Part shown: positions 33,090 to 40,770 of the stretch, in pieces
Layout: each line of letters begins with the position of its first letter
Numbering within the stretch: the stretch's first letter is position 1
Assembly (NCBI GenBank): GCA_964418585.1
Contig: CAYQMG010000079.1
Coordinates: 18,754-82,753 of the forward strand
Direction of reading: 5' to 3'
From: JAJRTE01 sp964418585
GTDB taxonomy: Bacteria > Myxococcota_A > UBA796 > JAJRTE01
DNA length: 64,000 nt
Notes under the pieces: model-generated
Database searches by the model: none
The model's input: only the letters and a program-made list of their open reading frames with translations
What the model was told of the DNA's origin: nothing
Translations under genes and position numbers: made by a program

Positions 33090-35333
33090 TCACGGGCGGG
33101 CGGTCTGGACGTGGGCGTCGAAGTAATCCATCATACGTGTCCAGAGGTTGCGCCTTTGGTTCGGGTCCGGGAGGAGATGGGTGCCGGGCAACACGACCAG
33201 GTCCACGGGACGCCCTGCATTGAACAGGGTTTCGAGGAGCTTGAAGGTGTGCACGAAGTAAACATTGTCGTCGGTCATTCCATGAATGAGCATCAACGGG
33301 CGCTCCAGGCTCGAGGCATAGGTGAGGACGCTGCTCGCGTCATACCAGTCGGGATGTTTCTGTGGCAGGCCGAGGTATCGCTCGGTGTAGTGCGTGTCGT
33401 AGTCGCGCCAGTCGGTGACCGGGGCTCCTGCCACCCCTGCGCGGAAAACATCGGGTCTCCGGAGCACGGCCATGGCGGTGGTATAGCCTCCGAAGGACCA
33501 GCCGGTCACCCCCACGCGCGACAGGTCCATCTCGGGATAGCGCTCGGCGAGCGCCTTGAGACCCGCCACCTGGTCCTCGAGCACCACTTCCACGAGGTCT
33601 CCGCGGATGGCCCGCTCCCACTCACGCCCATGCCCCGGTGTGCCGCGCCCGTCGATGGACACCACCAGGTACCCGCGGTCGGCCATCCACTGGTGCCGGA
33701 AATAGCGGTAAGGATTCCGGCTCACCGTCTTGTGCATGGGACCGCCGTAGACATGGAGAATCACCGGAAGGGCGCGGCCGGGCTCCAGGTCTCGAGGCTT
33801 CACCACCACGGCGTCGAAAGTGCGCCCGTCCGCCTCCACGCGCAGGATGTCCATGTTGGGCATGAACGGTGGTTCCTCCGCCACCGATGGGAGCTTGGCC
33901 TTGACCCGGCCTCGAGCATTCTGGACCCAGGTCCCCCGGCGTCCGTCCGCCATCACGAAATGGTGCACGAACATGGCGTGGTTGTCCGAGAAGCTCCCAC
34001 CGTGGATCCCGCCCGGCTCGGTGATGCGTCGAGGGTCACCGCCCTTGAGCGGGATACGGAACAGGTGGGTTTCTCGAGGGTCGGGACCCCCGGCCGCCAC
34101 CATGGTTCCTCGCTTCGGGTCCACGTCCACCAGACGCGCCAGGTTCATTCCCACCGGGGTGAGGGGCCGCACCAGGTTTCCGGCCGGATCCCGCAACTCG
34201 ATCTGCCAACCGCCATTGCGTTCCGTGTGCCAGAGAAACCCCTGGTCCGGCCCGAGCCAGTAGGGCATGGGATGGTCCACGCTGCTCGGCCCCAGGTTAA
34301 TCCAGGCGTCGTCCCGTTCCACCAGGAGGGTGCGGGTTTCACCCGAATCCGGGTTCGCGGCCAGCAGGACCTCTTCCTGCTGATCCCGGGTTTGCACGAT
34401 CAACGTGAGCGGCCCGGTGGCTTGCCAGACGACTCGAGCCAGGTAGGGATAGCGCTGCCTGTCCCATCGCAGCCAGGTGGTCTCGCCGCCTGTCCTGGCC
34501 ACGATGCCCAGTCGGACGGTGGCATTCGTCTTGCCCGCTCGAGGGTATGGGAAGCCGACCGGGGGTCTCTCGGGATGGCGTGGGGACATGATGTAGAGCG
34601 TCTCCACCTGGCGGGTGTCCGCCTCCTCGTACACCAGTCGGTCTCCGTCCGGCGCCCACCAGAACCCGGAATAGCGCCCCATCTCCTCCTGGGCGACGAA
34701 TTCGGCCAGTCCGTGAGTGAGTCCTTCCTCGGCACCGTGCGTGACCTGCGTGACCTCGCCGGTCGCAATCTCGATCACGTGCAGCTCTCCGCCCGCCACT
34801 GCGGCGACGAAGCGGCCGTCCGGGGACAGTTTGGGGTCAATCCAGGTGCTCTCTGCGGCAGGGAGTTCCACCACTTCCCCGGTCGTCCGGGTCAGGACGA
34901 ACAGGCGACCGGACAGGGAAACCAGGACTCGAGTCCCGTCCCTGGAGAGGCGGTAGGAGGTGATGCCTCCCAGGGTCATGCGCAACCGTTCCCGGCGGGC
35001 CTTCTCCTCGACACTCAACGTCTCGTTTTGTCCGCCCAACAGGGTCTCGGGAGCGAGCAACTCACGGACCTTGCCCGTGCGCACGGTCAATTCATACAGG
35101 TGCATGACCGGGTCTCGAGGTCCGCTGCGGAGAAACAGCACGTGCTTTCCGTCAGGGGTCAGCTTGACGAATACCGGTTGGCCCAGGGTGAACCCGCGGG
35201 TGGCCACCATGGTGTCGAAAAAGTCCGCCTCCGCGCGCTTTCCCTCGGGCGTTTCCGTCGAAGCGGTGACCGGGAGGGTCGGGAAGACGAGCGCGAGTGC
35301 GAGGAGTGGGCCAATGGTGTCGTACAGCGTCAT
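33090..35333 (-). CDS. Exported S9-family prolyl oligopeptidase (dipeptidyl peptidase IV-like)
   Basis: 747 residues with a signal peptide (TIGPLLALALVFPTLPVTA). An N-terminal beta-propeller (DGKHVLFLRSG, LSPDGRFVAAV, FWWAPDGDRLVYEE) is followed by a C-terminal alpha/beta hydrolase with nucleophile GWSFGGYTTA, Asp in HGMTDDNVYF and His in LPGTHLLP. The RYSGFWWAPDG and EE-like elements resemble dipeptidyl peptidase IV, which removes X-Pro dipeptides. Periplasmic action is inferred. It lies 61 nt after the ceramidase-like gene on the same strand. Confidence 0.9.
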   Translation of the reverse strand: MTLYDTIGPLLALALVFPTLPVTASTETPEGKRAEADFFDTMVATRGFTLGQPVFVKLTPDGKHVLFLRSGPRDPVMHLYELTVRTGKVRELLAPETLLGGQNETLSVEEKARRERLRMTLGGITSYRLSRDGTRVLVSLSGRLFVLTRTTGEVVELPAAESTWIDPKLSPDGRFVAAVAGGELHVIEIATGEVTQVTHGAEEGLTHGLAEFVAQEEMGRYSGFWWAPDGDRLVYEEADTRQVETLYIMSPRHPERPPVGFPYPRAGKTNATVRLGIVARTGGETTWLRWDRQRYPYLARVVWQATGPLTLIVQTRDQQEEVLLAANPDSGETRTLLVERDDAWINLGPSSVDHPMPYWLGPDQGFLWHTERNGGWQIELRDPAGNLVRPLTPVGMNLARLVDVDPKRGTMVAAGGPDPRETHLFRIPLKGGDPRRITEPGGIHGGSFSDNHAMFVHHFVMADGRRGTWVQNARGRVKAKLPSVAEEPPFMPNMDILRVEADGRTFDAVVVKPRDLEPGRALPVILHVYGGPMHKTVSRNPYRYFRHQWMADRGYLVVSIDGRGTPGHGREWERAIRGDLVEVVLEDQVAGLKALAERYPEMDLSRVGVTGWSFGGYTTAMAVLRRPDVFRAGVAGAPVTDWRDYDTHYTERYLGLPQKHPDWYDASSVLTYASSLERPLMLIHGMTDDNVYFVHTFKLLETLFNAGRPVDLVVLPGTHLLPDPNQRRNLWTRMMDYFDAHVQTARP

Positions 35334-35394
35334 GGGTTGATATCCTCCTTGAATCCGTCCAGTTGCGCGCGGTGCAGGTATGGCCGAAATGGAG

Positions 35395-37668
35395 CTACGG
35401 AACAGAGAAGGTCGTGCTCAGCACCTGGTAGGGCCGATTCATTCCTCGAGGATCCCACAATGGATCGGGTTCGGACGCCCCTTCGGTGGTGCCCCGGAAC
35501 ACCCCTCGGACCAGGATTCGATAGTTGCCGGTCCAGGCTGGATCCACCAGGTGCCAGACCGCTTCCCAGTAGCCGCCCTTGCGGTAGAGTATCCACAGGT
35601 GGGGATCGGTCTCGTCGATCACGTCCTCCCAGACGCCGAAATCCAGTTCGTGCTGGACAATCACCGTGGGAAAACCCAGGTCCGACGTGGGACCGCCCCA
35701 CTGGAAGTGCACCGCAGGAACCCCCATCTCTCCGACCTCCTCGAGGGTGGGGTCCTGAATGGTACGGCCTACCAGCATGGGGTCGGAGGCGGGAATGCTT
35801 TCCGACCAGGTCGCCACCCAGTCGTCGAGGTCTGCCACGAATGCGTAGACCGCATCCTCCAGGTCCAGGTCGGTTCGCGACGGATCGTCCCAGGCGAGGT
35901 ATTCGGGAGGAGCACCCCGGAACTCGAGGGCCAGATTCTCGAACACCTCAGCCACGTAGTTGGCCGTCTCGTCGCCATAGAGGGTCAGACTCTGCCGATA
36001 GTGATTCCGGTTGTCGAATTCCCACCGGGTCACCATGTAGCCCATCCAGTCGTTGGACTGGCTGAGCACGATGGGCATGGCAAATCCCTGGTCCGCACTC
36101 AGTTCGCTGTCGTCGAAGTTCTGATTGACGTAGTCCTCCACCCACGGTTGCGCGTCCGGCCACACATATCCCTGGTACAGGTCCCCCTCGATGTCGTTCA
36201 GACGCGACCGAATGTGCATGGCCATGTCGGTCGTCACCTCCCCAGGAGTGGCCAGCAGGAGCACGTCCCCGATACGCACGGCTTGAAGCACGATGTTCGC
36301 GGTCTCGGTCATGGCCCGTACACAGGTGATGGGCCACTCAGGAGACAGGTACTCGGTCACCGGGAGCATCCAGGGCGTGGCGCCCGGGTAGTTGGTGTTC
36401 GGAGGACCGGCAAAGACCCGGAGGCGGGCATCGACCACGAGATCATTCCGGGACGGAAGGACCTGGTCGGTGGACGCCGGCGACTCCAGGACCGGTCCGA
36501 TGGCCGATACCAGGGTCTCAACCTGCTGATCCAGCACCGAAAAATCCTCACGCCAGAAGTCGGTCCCGGTATTGGTCCCGTTGTCCGGCTCCACGTCCCC
36601 CAACGCACCTGGAGACCACATCACCGGACAGCCCCAGCGCGCCTCCAGGCCGGCCTCCATCGGGCCCACAAAGTCCGATGACAGCAGCCCATGCCCGTCC
36701 TCGAGGCTCTCCGGATGCATCCCAAACACCACGTAGGCACCCAGCCGGTCCCCGGTGCTCAGATCATTGAAATAAAGAATCCACAAAGCGTCGTCAAAAA
36801 AATCCACCGGGTAGCCGGCCGGAACGTCCACCGGTTCGGTCTCACCGGGAGGAACCGCCTGCCCCGTGGCCGGCCCGATCACGTTCCGTTGAACCGCTCT
36901 CATCGTGGTTCGGATCGCCCCCATGCTCGCAGGCACTCGAGCACGGTCCGCCTCGATGATGGCTTCCGCGATCTTGTGCGTGATCCACACGAAATGGCGG
37001 GGATCGAAATCGTCCGCCAGGGACGCAATGCCGGCAGCCGTGAATGCTGCGTCCGCAGCAGAATGGTTGTGCGTGGCAGCCACCAGGATCTGCTCCGGCG
37101 CCAGGCCGGTCTCGTCGGCAACCAGTTCCGCAACCCTCCGCCAAATATGCTTCTGCATGAGGTACAGGTCCGCCCGTACCACCGCCACCTTCCGCCCCCC
37201 GGACGCCAACACCATCGCCTTCACCGTGGACCGGGTGTGCAGCCCGCGACTCGGCTCGAACACCGCGTTGTACCGATCGTACCGAATCTCCCCCAGACGT
37301 TCCTCAAGATGTTCCAGGGTCCAACTCGTGGCATACTCCAGGAGAGCTTCCGGACGATCAAGCGTCTGGTAACGGTATCCGTGCAAAAGAACCTTGCCCA
37401 GCCCGCGCCAAAGATCGATCATGGCGGCTGTGTCGGGTTCAGTCCCCACCTGGCCGGGCTTGGCGCCAGGACGCCAGGTCATGTCCACGGTGGCAAACCC
37501 GGCCGACAGACTCACGCCTTCCCTCGCCGCAGCGTGGGAGGGCGGCGGACTCGAGCGTTCGGGCGGCGGGACGCGGCCCTGGGCGGGGAGTCCCGCGCCG
37601 AGGCTCACGGCGGCAAGCAGCAAGGCGGGGAAGAATCGATGACAACGTGTCCAGGGCGTTGGTTTCAT
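35395..37668 (-). CDS. Exported neutral ceramidase-like hydrolase
   Basis: 757 residues with a signal peptide (FFPALLLAAVSLGAGLPAQG). The N-terminal part resembles neutral/alkaline ceramidase: SLSAGFATVDMTW, VKAMVLASGGRKVAVVRADL, and the zinc/active-site-like VAATHNHSAADA (ceramidases have THTHS..G). AYVVFGMHPESL and SSDFVGPMEAGLE follow. The C-terminal 200 residues form a beta-rich domain (WILYRKGGYWEAVWHLVD). Amide hydrolysis of a lipid is the family activity; the true substrate is unknown. ATG 37668 begins the signal peptide with GAGGTG upstream. Confidence 0.75.
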   Translation of the reverse strand: MKPTPWTRCHRFFPALLLAAVSLGAGLPAQGRVPPPERSSPPPSHAAAREGVSLSAGFATVDMTWRPGAKPGQVGTEPDTAAMIDLWRGLGKVLLHGYRYQTLDRPEALLEYATSWTLEHLEERLGEIRYDRYNAVFEPSRGLHTRSTVKAMVLASGGRKVAVVRADLYLMQKHIWRRVAELVADETGLAPEQILVAATHNHSAADAAFTAAGIASLADDFDPRHFVWITHKIAEAIIEADRARVPASMGAIRTTMRAVQRNVIGPATGQAVPPGETEPVDVPAGYPVDFFDDALWILYFNDLSTGDRLGAYVVFGMHPESLEDGHGLLSSDFVGPMEAGLEARWGCPVMWSPGALGDVEPDNGTNTGTDFWREDFSVLDQQVETLVSAIGPVLESPASTDQVLPSRNDLVVDARLRVFAGPPNTNYPGATPWMLPVTEYLSPEWPITCVRAMTETANIVLQAVRIGDVLLLATPGEVTTDMAMHIRSRLNDIEGDLYQGYVWPDAQPWVEDYVNQNFDDSELSADQGFAMPIVLSQSNDWMGYMVTRWEFDNRNHYRQSLTLYGDETANYVAEVFENLALEFRGAPPEYLAWDDPSRTDLDLEDAVYAFVADLDDWVATWSESIPASDPMLVGRTIQDPTLEEVGEMGVPAVHFQWGGPTSDLGFPTVIVQHELDFGVWEDVIDETDPHLWILYRKGGYWEAVWHLVDPAWTGNYRILVRGVFRGTTEGASEPDPLWDPRGMNRPYQVLSTTFSVP

Positions 37669-37997
37669 GTCACACCTCGTGGCTTTGTGTTGAACGTCCG
37701 TCCTACGGTCGGCATGGGATCGATCGTAGCATCTCGGTTCCGGGTGCAAAGGTTTTTCCCGCCCCGGTCACGGGACGATTGTTGCAGGCGTTCCAGTCCT
37801 CAAGCGGGCCTGTCGCCGGTGGGGTGTGGGGACGGAGGTCTCGAGTGGCGGGGTTGGGAAGGGTTTGCCTGGAAAGCCGATGGGCTTATACTTTTGCAGG
37901 TACCATCTGGCCTTGCCGGTGGAGGTGGCGTCACGGCGCGGAGAGGGGGGCGCCCGTGGGTCGAGGGTACTATGTCGAGGACAAGGAGGGGATGGCG
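37669..37997. promoter_or_regulatory. Divergent promoter region between ceramidase-like and CNB genes
   Basis: 329 nt. Plus strand: TTGCCT (37865-37870), 16-bp spacer, TATACT (37887-37892), about 100 nt before the CNB gene. Minus strand: a weaker TTTGCA (37750-37745), 16-bp spacer, TACGAT (37728-37723) before the ceramidase-like gene. Nothing else was recognised. Confidence 0.45.
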
Positions 37998-39482
37998 ATG
38001 GCGCGCCGGCACTGGGAACGGCTGAAGGGGCTGTCCGCTCGAGATCGGGAACTGTTGGACGGGATATCGGAGGGAGTCGAGTTCTGTCCGGGGGACCGAA
38101 TAGTCGTTCAGGGGCAACCTCTGGATGCGTTGATCGTGATCCAGGAGGGGCGGGTTGGGGTGCGGCAAGACTACAAGGAAGCCCACATCGACGTAACCGT
38201 GCTCGGCCCCGGCGATCCGGTGGGTGAAATGTCCTTTGTCACCGGGGAACCGCCCAATGCCACGGTGGTTGCGGTGGATCCGGGGCGGTGTGTGCGCGTG
38301 CCGCGTTCCAGTCTTGAGCAGCTTCTGGTATCCGACCCGCAGTTTGGCAGCCGTTTCTACCGCGCGCTGGCGATACTGATAGCGGAACGTCTGCGGGACA
38401 CCACGGCGCGTCTGCCGAGGCTGGACACACTGTCTCGAGACGAATCGGAGTTGCCCCGGCGTCCCGGGGGACGTTCTGCCAAGGAGGGAGGGGTACCGGA
38501 GTTCCTCGTGGAGGCGGTGGACCGTTTCAAGCGGGGCATGCACCGTCTGGAGGCGCGGCTGGCGGACCGCCGTGCAGAACCTGCGGATCGCGAGGAGGTT
38601 TCCGGACTGATAGCAGACTTGAAGACGAATCTGAATCGAGCGGTGGGCGGCGCCCCCACGTCTGGCACGGATTGTCAGGCGGCAGGGAGCTACGTGTTCC
38701 GTGAAACGTTCCCTTTTTTCATGCTTTCGAGCCTTATCGACCGGAGTTTCACCAAGCCCAAGGGGCGTGCGTGCGACTACCTGACGTTGGAGCAAATCTA
38801 TCGGGCACGTCCATCCGGACGAGGGGAGGTCGGTCGACTGATCGACGAGGATTTCCTCGCGAGTCCGGTGTGCCGGGCCCTGCGTGACCGGCGGAATCAG
38901 CTTGCCGGGTGCCTGAAGCGTGCGAATGAGGAACGAGCTTCGAGGGAGGAGCGGTTTCGGGTCACGGGAATCCTGGCCGGAGCGGGGCGGGAGCTGTTCG
39001 ATTTCGTGGACACCACATCGGATCGGGACGAGATCTCGGCCACTCTGTTCGACACCGAGGTGGACGCCCTGAGCTTCAGCGACCACCTTGCGCGGGAACG
39101 GCACATGCGTCACCAGGTGGTGCTGGCCCGTGAAAGTGTGGCGTTCCTGGTGGAGGGGAAAGCCAAGACGCACGTGCCGGAGCAAGACGTGGTCTACAGC
39201 CCCGGCGCCCTGGACTACCTGGACGATGCTCAGGGGGTCCAGTTGCTCAACTGGATCCATGATCACCTCCGGGTCGGGGGGACCTGTTTCCTGTGCAACT
39301 TTGGAGCCAGCAACCCGGATCGGCACTTCATGAGCCATATCCTCGATTGGCACGCAAGACACCGATCGGCGGATGACGTTGTCCGCCTCTTCGCAAACTC
39401 GAAGTTTGGTACACAAGAATTGAAAGTCAAGGTGGGCACTGCCGGGGCCAACCTCCTCGCTGAATGCCGCCGACCCCTCTGA
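37998..39482 (+). CDS. Cyclic-nucleotide-binding-like domain fused to SAM methyltransferase-like domain
   Basis: 494 residues. About 5-125 is a CNB/Crp-type beta-roll (LLDGISEGVEFCPGDRIVVQGQPLDALIVI, split over two strands; VLGPGDPVGEMSFVTGE). The phosphate-binding cassette reads GEM..PPNATV, lacking the usual Arg (RxA), so cyclic nucleotide may not bind. After a helical linker, about 215-480 resembles class I SAM-dependent methyltransferase-fold proteins fused to CNB domains (YSPGALDYLDDAQGVQLLNWI, LRVGGTCFLCNFGASNPD). A clear glycine-rich SAM loop is not obvious. ATG 37998 is preferred over 37992 because AAGGAGG is then correctly spaced. Confidence 0.7.
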   Translation: MARRHWERLKGLSARDRELLDGISEGVEFCPGDRIVVQGQPLDALIVIQEGRVGVRQDYKEAHIDVTVLGPGDPVGEMSFVTGEPPNATVVAVDPGRCVRVPRSSLEQLLVSDPQFGSRFYRALAILIAERLRDTTARLPRLDTLSRDESELPRRPGGRSAKEGGVPEFLVEAVDRFKRGMHRLEARLADRRAEPADREEVSGLIADLKTNLNRAVGGAPTSGTDCQAAGSYVFRETFPFFMLSSLIDRSFTKPKGRACDYLTLEQIYRARPSGRGEVGRLIDEDFLASPVCRALRDRRNQLAGCLKRANEERASREERFRVTGILAGAGRELFDFVDTTSDRDEISATLFDTEVDALSFSDHLARERHMRHQVVLARESVAFLVEGKAKTHVPEQDVVYSPGALDYLDDAQGVQLLNWIHDHLRVGGTCFLCNFGASNPDRHFMSHILDWHARHRSADDVVRLFANSKFGTQELKVKVGTAGANLLAECRRPL

Positions 39483-39662
39483 CATCATTTCTCCAGGCCC
39501 GCGACCGGCAAAGGAAGCCCGGTCTTGCGGAACAAAAATCGGGGCAAGGATGCAAATTCGTTCGGGTCCAGGGCGTTTTCCGAATGGCTCGAGCACTGAA
39601 GCCTCTTCGGAACCCACGATGGCGCCGTGAAAAAAAATTTGCCCGGCCATGCATTTCCGGGC

Positions 39663-39691
39663 TTGACGTTCCAGGCGTTGTTGGATAAGTT
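39663..39691 (+). promoter_or_regulatory. Possible ihfA promoter
   Basis: TTGACG (39663-39668), 17-bp spacer, TAAGTT (39686-39691). Good -35, weak -10, about 60 nt before the start codon. Confidence 0.4.
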
Positions 39692-39749
39692 CACCCTTCA
39701 CATGGCGATTCTTCTTCAGAGTCTTTTGCAGTCCATACAGGAGACGCAC

Positions 39750-40031
39750 ATGACCAAGGCGGATATTGTCGAGGCAATCTACGAAAAGGTGGGCTTCTCG
39801 AAGAAGGAAGCGGCCGAATTGGTCGAGCTGGTCTTCGAGACCATCAAGGAGACCCTCGAGACCGGGGAAAAGATAAAGATTTCTGGTTTTGGGAACTTCG
39901 TCGTTCGTCGCAAGCAGCCTCGAATCGGTCGCAACCCCCAGACCGGCGAGGAGATCACAATCACCGACCGCCGCGTGTTGACATTCAAGCCCAGTGCCGT
40001 TCTGAAGGACGCTCTGAACCAGCCGAGGTAA
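39750..40031 (+). CDS. ihfA: Integration host factor / HU-family DNA-binding protein (IHF alpha type)
   Basis: 93 residues. It starts MTKADIVEAIYEKVGFSKKEA, with the HU/IHF core KIKISGFGNFVVRRKQPRIGRNPQTGEE (split around the beta-arm) and ITITDRRVLTFKPSAVLK. The R-x-GRNP-Q-TGE arm and the C-terminal region fit IHF-alpha better than HU. It bends DNA and acts in nucleoid architecture and regulation. ATG 39750 has AGGAGA upstream; the open frame further 5' is not part of the family. Confidence 0.9.
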   Translation: MTKADIVEAIYEKVGFSKKEAAELVELVFETIKETLETGEKIKISGFGNFVVRRKQPRIGRNPQTGEEITITDRRVLTFKPSAVLKDALNQPR

Positions 40032-40176
40032 CGCCCCAACACCCCCGTGCATGCTGCCGACCCGGCGGGACGGCCCGGCGTGCCATGGGGTGACCAGGGA
40101 GACGGCCGCACCCGGGCTCGAGGTGACCGCGCAAGAGGCGTTCGCCGGAGCGCGCACCCCGGTTGGGGAACGCTTT

Positions 40177-40770
40177 TCAGAGCTGGGCGTCCGTCTTGTG
40201 GGCCAGTGTTTCCAGGCGACTGACCAGGTGTTGCAACGTCCGAACAAGGGGTGACGTGGTGCGGGCACGGAGGATCTGAGTCACCTCCCGGTAGTACCAG
40301 AGGGTTCCGTCCCGACCGCCATGAAAGCGAGACCACACTCGAGCCCCCTCGCTCTCCAGGTCACGGACGAGCGCACAGGCGTTGTGTACCTTGTCGGCGA
40401 GCACAACCAGGAGTGCGTCTTCCGGGGCGTTGGGGAGATGTTGGAGGAACCGTTCCTTGCGCTCGCGCCAGGGAGGCCTGGGTGTCTCCCGACTGTCGGA
40501 GCACGAGAGCACGATCTGGGCGACACGGCGTCCGAATCGACGTTCGATCTCCGCGGCCGTCCGGTCTCCGCCCTGGTCTTCCACGGCGTCGTGGAGCAGC
40601 GCGGCGATGACCTGGTCCTCGTCCCCCCCGTGGTCTCCGACCAGGGCTGCCACGGCGAGCAGGTGTACGAAGTAGGGGACGCCGCCCCCTTTCCGGGTCT
40701 GGGTTCGGTGCAGGTCGTGGGCATAGAGCAACGCCTGGTCGATTCGTCTCGAATAGCCCACGGCGGTCAT
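40177..40770 (-). CDS. HD-domain hydrolase of the (p)ppGpp hydrolase (MESH1/SpoT-like) type
   Basis: 197 residues. The SpoT/MESH1-like HD motifs are present: HRTQTRKGGGVPYFVHLLAVA (first His, after the Arg/Lys loop), LLHDAVEDQGG (HDxxED) and VLADKVHNACAL (catalytic Asp). There is no synthetase or TGS domain. Hydrolysis of (p)ppGpp is the family activity; in vivo substrate not shown. ATG 40770 overlaps the clpA stop (ATGA), so it is translationally coupled to clpA. The frame upstream to 41040 is a shadow of clpA. Confidence 0.82.
   Translation of the reverse strand: MTAVGYSRRIDQALLYAHDLHRTQTRKGGGVPYFVHLLAVAALVGDHGGDEDQVIAALLHDAVEDQGGDRTAAEIERRFGRRVAQIVLSCSDSRETPRPPWRERKERFLQHLPNAPEDALLVVLADKVHNACALVRDLESEGARVWSRFHGGRDGTLWYYREVTQILRARTTSPLVRTLQHLVSRLETLAHKTDAQL

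Noticed and set aside
33111..36065. Plus-strand open frame of 984 codons
   Set aside because: It is antisense to the S9 peptidase and ceramidase-like genes, has no domain character and is His/Arg/Pro-rich; such long frames are common opposite GC-rich genes.
37800..40268. Minus-strand open frame of 822 codons
   Set aside because: Antisense to the CNB-methyltransferase and ihfA genes, both of which have clear domains and ribosome-binding sites.
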